Shown: piece after piece, positions 7,134 to 8,701 of the stretch
How positions within the stretch are numbered: position 1 is the first letter of the stretch
Layout of the letters: every line of letters starts with the position of its first letter
Assembly (NCBI GenBank): GCA_026169575.1
Contig: JAPFCT010000124.1
Coordinates: 1-8,701 of the forward strand
Direction: 5' to 3'
DNA: 8,701 bases
Source: Faecalimonas sp.
Lineage (GTDB): Bacteria > Bacillota_A > Clostridia > Lachnospirales > Lachnospiraceae
The notes under the pieces: generated by a model
Seen by the model: the letters and a program-made list of their open reading frames with translations, nothing else
Database searches by the model: none
What the model was told of the DNA's origin: nothing
Position numbers and translations under genes: made by a program

Positions 7134-7162
7134 TTGACTATCCGCTGTAAAACAGATAAAAT
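7134..7162 (+). promoter_or_regulatory. Strong sigma-A type promoter of ppdK
   Basis: TTGACT (7134-7139) and TAAAAT (7157-7162) are separated by exactly 17 bases, the best promoter match in the window. The spacer contains the inverted repeat CTGT-AAA-ACAG (7145-7155), and ACAGATA occurs twice (7152-7158 and 7168-7174), flanking the -10. A longer bulged inverted repeat, CCGCTGT at 7142-7148 against ACAG-ATA-GCGG at 7168-7178, spans the -10. These could be regulator contacts. Transcription would start near 7169. Confidence 0.75.
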
Positions 7163-7210
7163 GATATACAGATAGCGGGGGAAATCCGTTATTGGATATA
7201 TAAAAGATGA

Positions 7211-7239
7211 ACGACTTCATGGCAAAAAGTCGTATTTTT
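7211..7239 (+). promoter_or_regulatory. Terminator-like hairpin in the ppdK leader (possible attenuator)
   Basis: ACGACTT (7211-7217) pairs perfectly with AAGTCGT (7227-7233) around a 9-nt loop, and ATTTTT follows at 7234-7239, giving the layout of an intrinsic terminator between promoter and gene. An alternative 5-bp hairpin, ATGAA (7207-7211) with TTCAT (7216-7220), uses the same left arm and excludes it. The stem is short and has only three G-C pairs, so termination would be partial. It matches no riboswitch class I recognise. Confidence 0.4.
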
Positions 7240-7293
7240 CATGTTTTATACTAAAGCAAAATATTTTTAGGAGGTCGTTAAGACATGGCAAAA
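7218..7293 (+). repeat. Exact 10-base direct repeat: leader loop and ppdK start
   Basis: CATGGCAAAA occurs at 7218-7227 in the loop and right arm of the leader hairpin and at 7284-7293 over the ppdK start codon, 66 bases apart. Both copies encode Met-Ala-Lys. The similarity does not extend convincingly on either side. Confidence 0.6.
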
Positions 7294-8701
7294 TGGGTTT
7301 ATATGTTCACCGAAGGTGACGCAAGCATGAGAAACACTCTTGGCGGTAAAGGTGCGAACCTTGCAGAGATGACAAAATTAGGTCTTCCGGTGCCACAGGG
7401 ATTTACAATCACAACAGATGCTTGTACACAATATTATGAAGATGGAAGAAAAATCAACGATGAGATCATGGAACAGGTCATGGACGCAATCGTTAAAATG
7501 GAAGAAGTTACTGGAAAGAAATTCGGTGACAAAGAAAATCCACTTCTTGTATCTGTTCGTTCCGGAGCAAGAGCGTCTATGCCAGGTATGATGGATACAA
7601 TCTTAAACCTTGGATTAAATGAAGAAGTTGTCAAAGTATTAGCTGAAAAATCAGGAAATCCTCGCTGGGCATGGGATTGCTACAGAAGATTTATCCAGAT
7701 GTACTCTGACGTAGTTATGGAAGTCGGTAAAAAATATTTTGAAGAACTGATCGACGAGATGAAAGCTGAAAAAGGTGTAACTCAGGACGTTGACCTTACA
7801 GCAGAAGATTTACAGAAACTTGCTGAACAGTTCAAAGCTGAATATAAAGAAAAAATCGGGGAAGAATTCCCAACAGATCCAAAGGAACAGTTAATGGGAG
7901 CTGTAAAAGCTGTATTCCGTTCCTGGGACAACCCACGTGCGAACGTTTACCGTCGTGACAACGATATCCCATATTCTTGGGGAACAGCTGTAAACGTACA
8001 GATGATGGCATTCGGTAACATGGGAGAGACATCTGGTACAGGTGTTGCATTTACCCGTGACCCGGCAACAGGAGAGAAACACTTAATGGGTGAGTTCTTA
8101 ATGAACGCTCAGGGTGAGGACGTTGTTGCAGGTGTTCGTACACCACAGAAGATTGACCAGTTAAAAGAAGTTATGCCGGAAGTTTACGAACAGTTCGTAG
8201 GAATCTGCAAGACTCTGGAAGATCACTACAGAGATATGCAGGATATGGAATTCACAATCGAAGACAAGAAGCTTTACATGTTACAGACACGTAACGGTAA
8301 GAGAACAGCTCAGGCTGCTTTAAAGATCGCTTGTGATTTAGTAGACGAAGGAATGATCACAGAAGAGAAAGCTGTTGCAATGATCGATCCTCGTAACTTA
8401 GACACATTACTTCACCCACAGTTCGATGCAGCAGAGTTAAAGAAAGCTGTACCAGTTGGAAAAGCTTTAGGAGCATCTCCAGGAGCTGCTTGCGGTAAGA
8501 TCGTCTTCACAGCAGAAGATGCTAAAGAATGGGCTGCTAAGGGCGAGAAGGTTGTTCTTGTTCGTCTTGAGACATCACCTGAGGATATCGAAGGTATGAA
8601 AGCTGCTCAGGGTATCTTAACAGTTCGCGGTGGTATGACATCTCACGCAGCCGTTGTTGCACGTGGTATGGGTACATGCTGTGTATCAGGCTGCTCTGAA
8701 A
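7285..8701 (+). CDS. ppdK: Pyruvate, phosphate dikinase (3' partial)
   Basis: The first 472 residues are visible; the frame runs off the window, and the full enzyme is normally about 875 residues. It interconverts pyruvate, ATP and phosphate with phosphoenolpyruvate, AMP and diphosphate in the cytoplasm. In fermentative clostridia it can serve glycolysis using PPi. The nucleotide-binding domain shows GGKGANLAEM (Lys22), VSVRSGARASMPGMMDT (Arg92), Glu322 and LQTRNG (Gln334, Arg336), matching ATP-site residues of the C. symbiosum enzyme within one position. The swivelling phosphohistidine domain contains GGMTSHAAVVARGMG, with catalytic His454 and, two residues earlier, Thr452, the site that PDRP-type regulators phosphorylate in other PPDKs. 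The missing part is the C-terminal PEP/pyruvate-binding barrel. AGGAGG at 7269-7274 lies 10 nt before the ATG. Codon use is TTA-rich and consistent with high expression. It has its own strong promoter and a structured leader. Confidence 0.97.
   Translation, partial: MAKWVYMFTEGDASMRNTLGGKGANLAEMTKLGLPVPQGFTITTDACTQYYEDGRKINDEIMEQVMDAIVKMEEVTGKKFGDKENPLLVSVRSGARASMPGMMDTILNLGLNEEVVKVLAEKSGNPRWAWDCYRRFIQMYSDVVMEVGKKYFEELIDEMKAEKGVTQDVDLTAEDLQKLAEQFKAEYKEKIGEEFPTDPKEQLMGAVKAVFRSWDNPRANVYRRDNDIPYSWGTAVNVQMMAFGNMGETSGTGVAFTRDPATGEKHLMGEFLMNAQGEDVVAGVRTPQKIDQLKEVMPEVYEQFVGICKTLEDHYRDMQDMEFTIEDKKLYMLQTRNGKRTAQAALKIACDLVDEGMITEEKAVAMIDPRNLDTLLHPQFDAAELKKAVPVGKALGASPGAACGKIVFTAEDAKEWAAKGEKVVLVRLETSPEDIEGMKAAQGILTVRGGMTSHAAVVARGMGTCCVSGCSE

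Overview
The window looks like chromosomal DNA of a Gram-positive anaerobe of the class Clostridia, probably a gut Lachnospiraceae. This is an inference from strong AGGAGG ribosome binding sites, lipoprotein signal peptides, a pyruvate phosphate dikinase whose residue numbering nearly matches the Clostridium symbiosum enzyme, and a carbohydrate ABC transporter without its own ATPase. All genes lie on the + strand. No RNA gene, CRISPR array, insertion sequence, integrase or other mobile element was found.

Bases 1-6270 form a carbohydrate-utilisation locus. It begins inside a glycoside hydrolase-like gene with a TIM barrel resembling GH101/GH129 (1-1485, 5' end outside the window). Next is an NAD(P)-dependent Gfo/Idh/MocA oxidoreductase with an unusual three-cysteine insertion (1550-2845). 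A 297-base gap carries a probable promoter with a 14-bp perfect palindrome, a good operator candidate, and a leader hairpin. Then comes a CUT1-type sugar importer: solute-binding lipoprotein (3143-4432) and two permeases (4448-5368, 5387-6214), closed by a clear intrinsic terminator at about 6233-6266. The likely logic is that the importer brings in an oligosaccharide or glycoside, and the hydrolase and oxidoreductase process it in the cytoplasm. A shared ATPase encoded elsewhere would power uptake. The substrate cannot be read from the sequence.

Bases 6271-7062 hold a single gene with its own promoter, encoding a surface-anchored cyclophilin-type peptidyl-prolyl isomerase.

Bases 7063-8701 hold the start of ppdK, pyruvate phosphate dikinase (7285 to the window end, about the first 472 residues of an enzyme usually near 875). 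It has the best promoter in the window (TTGACT-17-TAAAAT). Its leader of roughly 115 nt contains a terminator-like hairpin with a competing hairpin, a possible 15-codon leader ORF, and an exact 10-base copy of the ppdK start-codon region in the hairpin loop. This leader and the palindromic operator at 3007-3020 are the most interesting unexplained structures. The protein-coding content is otherwise of known families.
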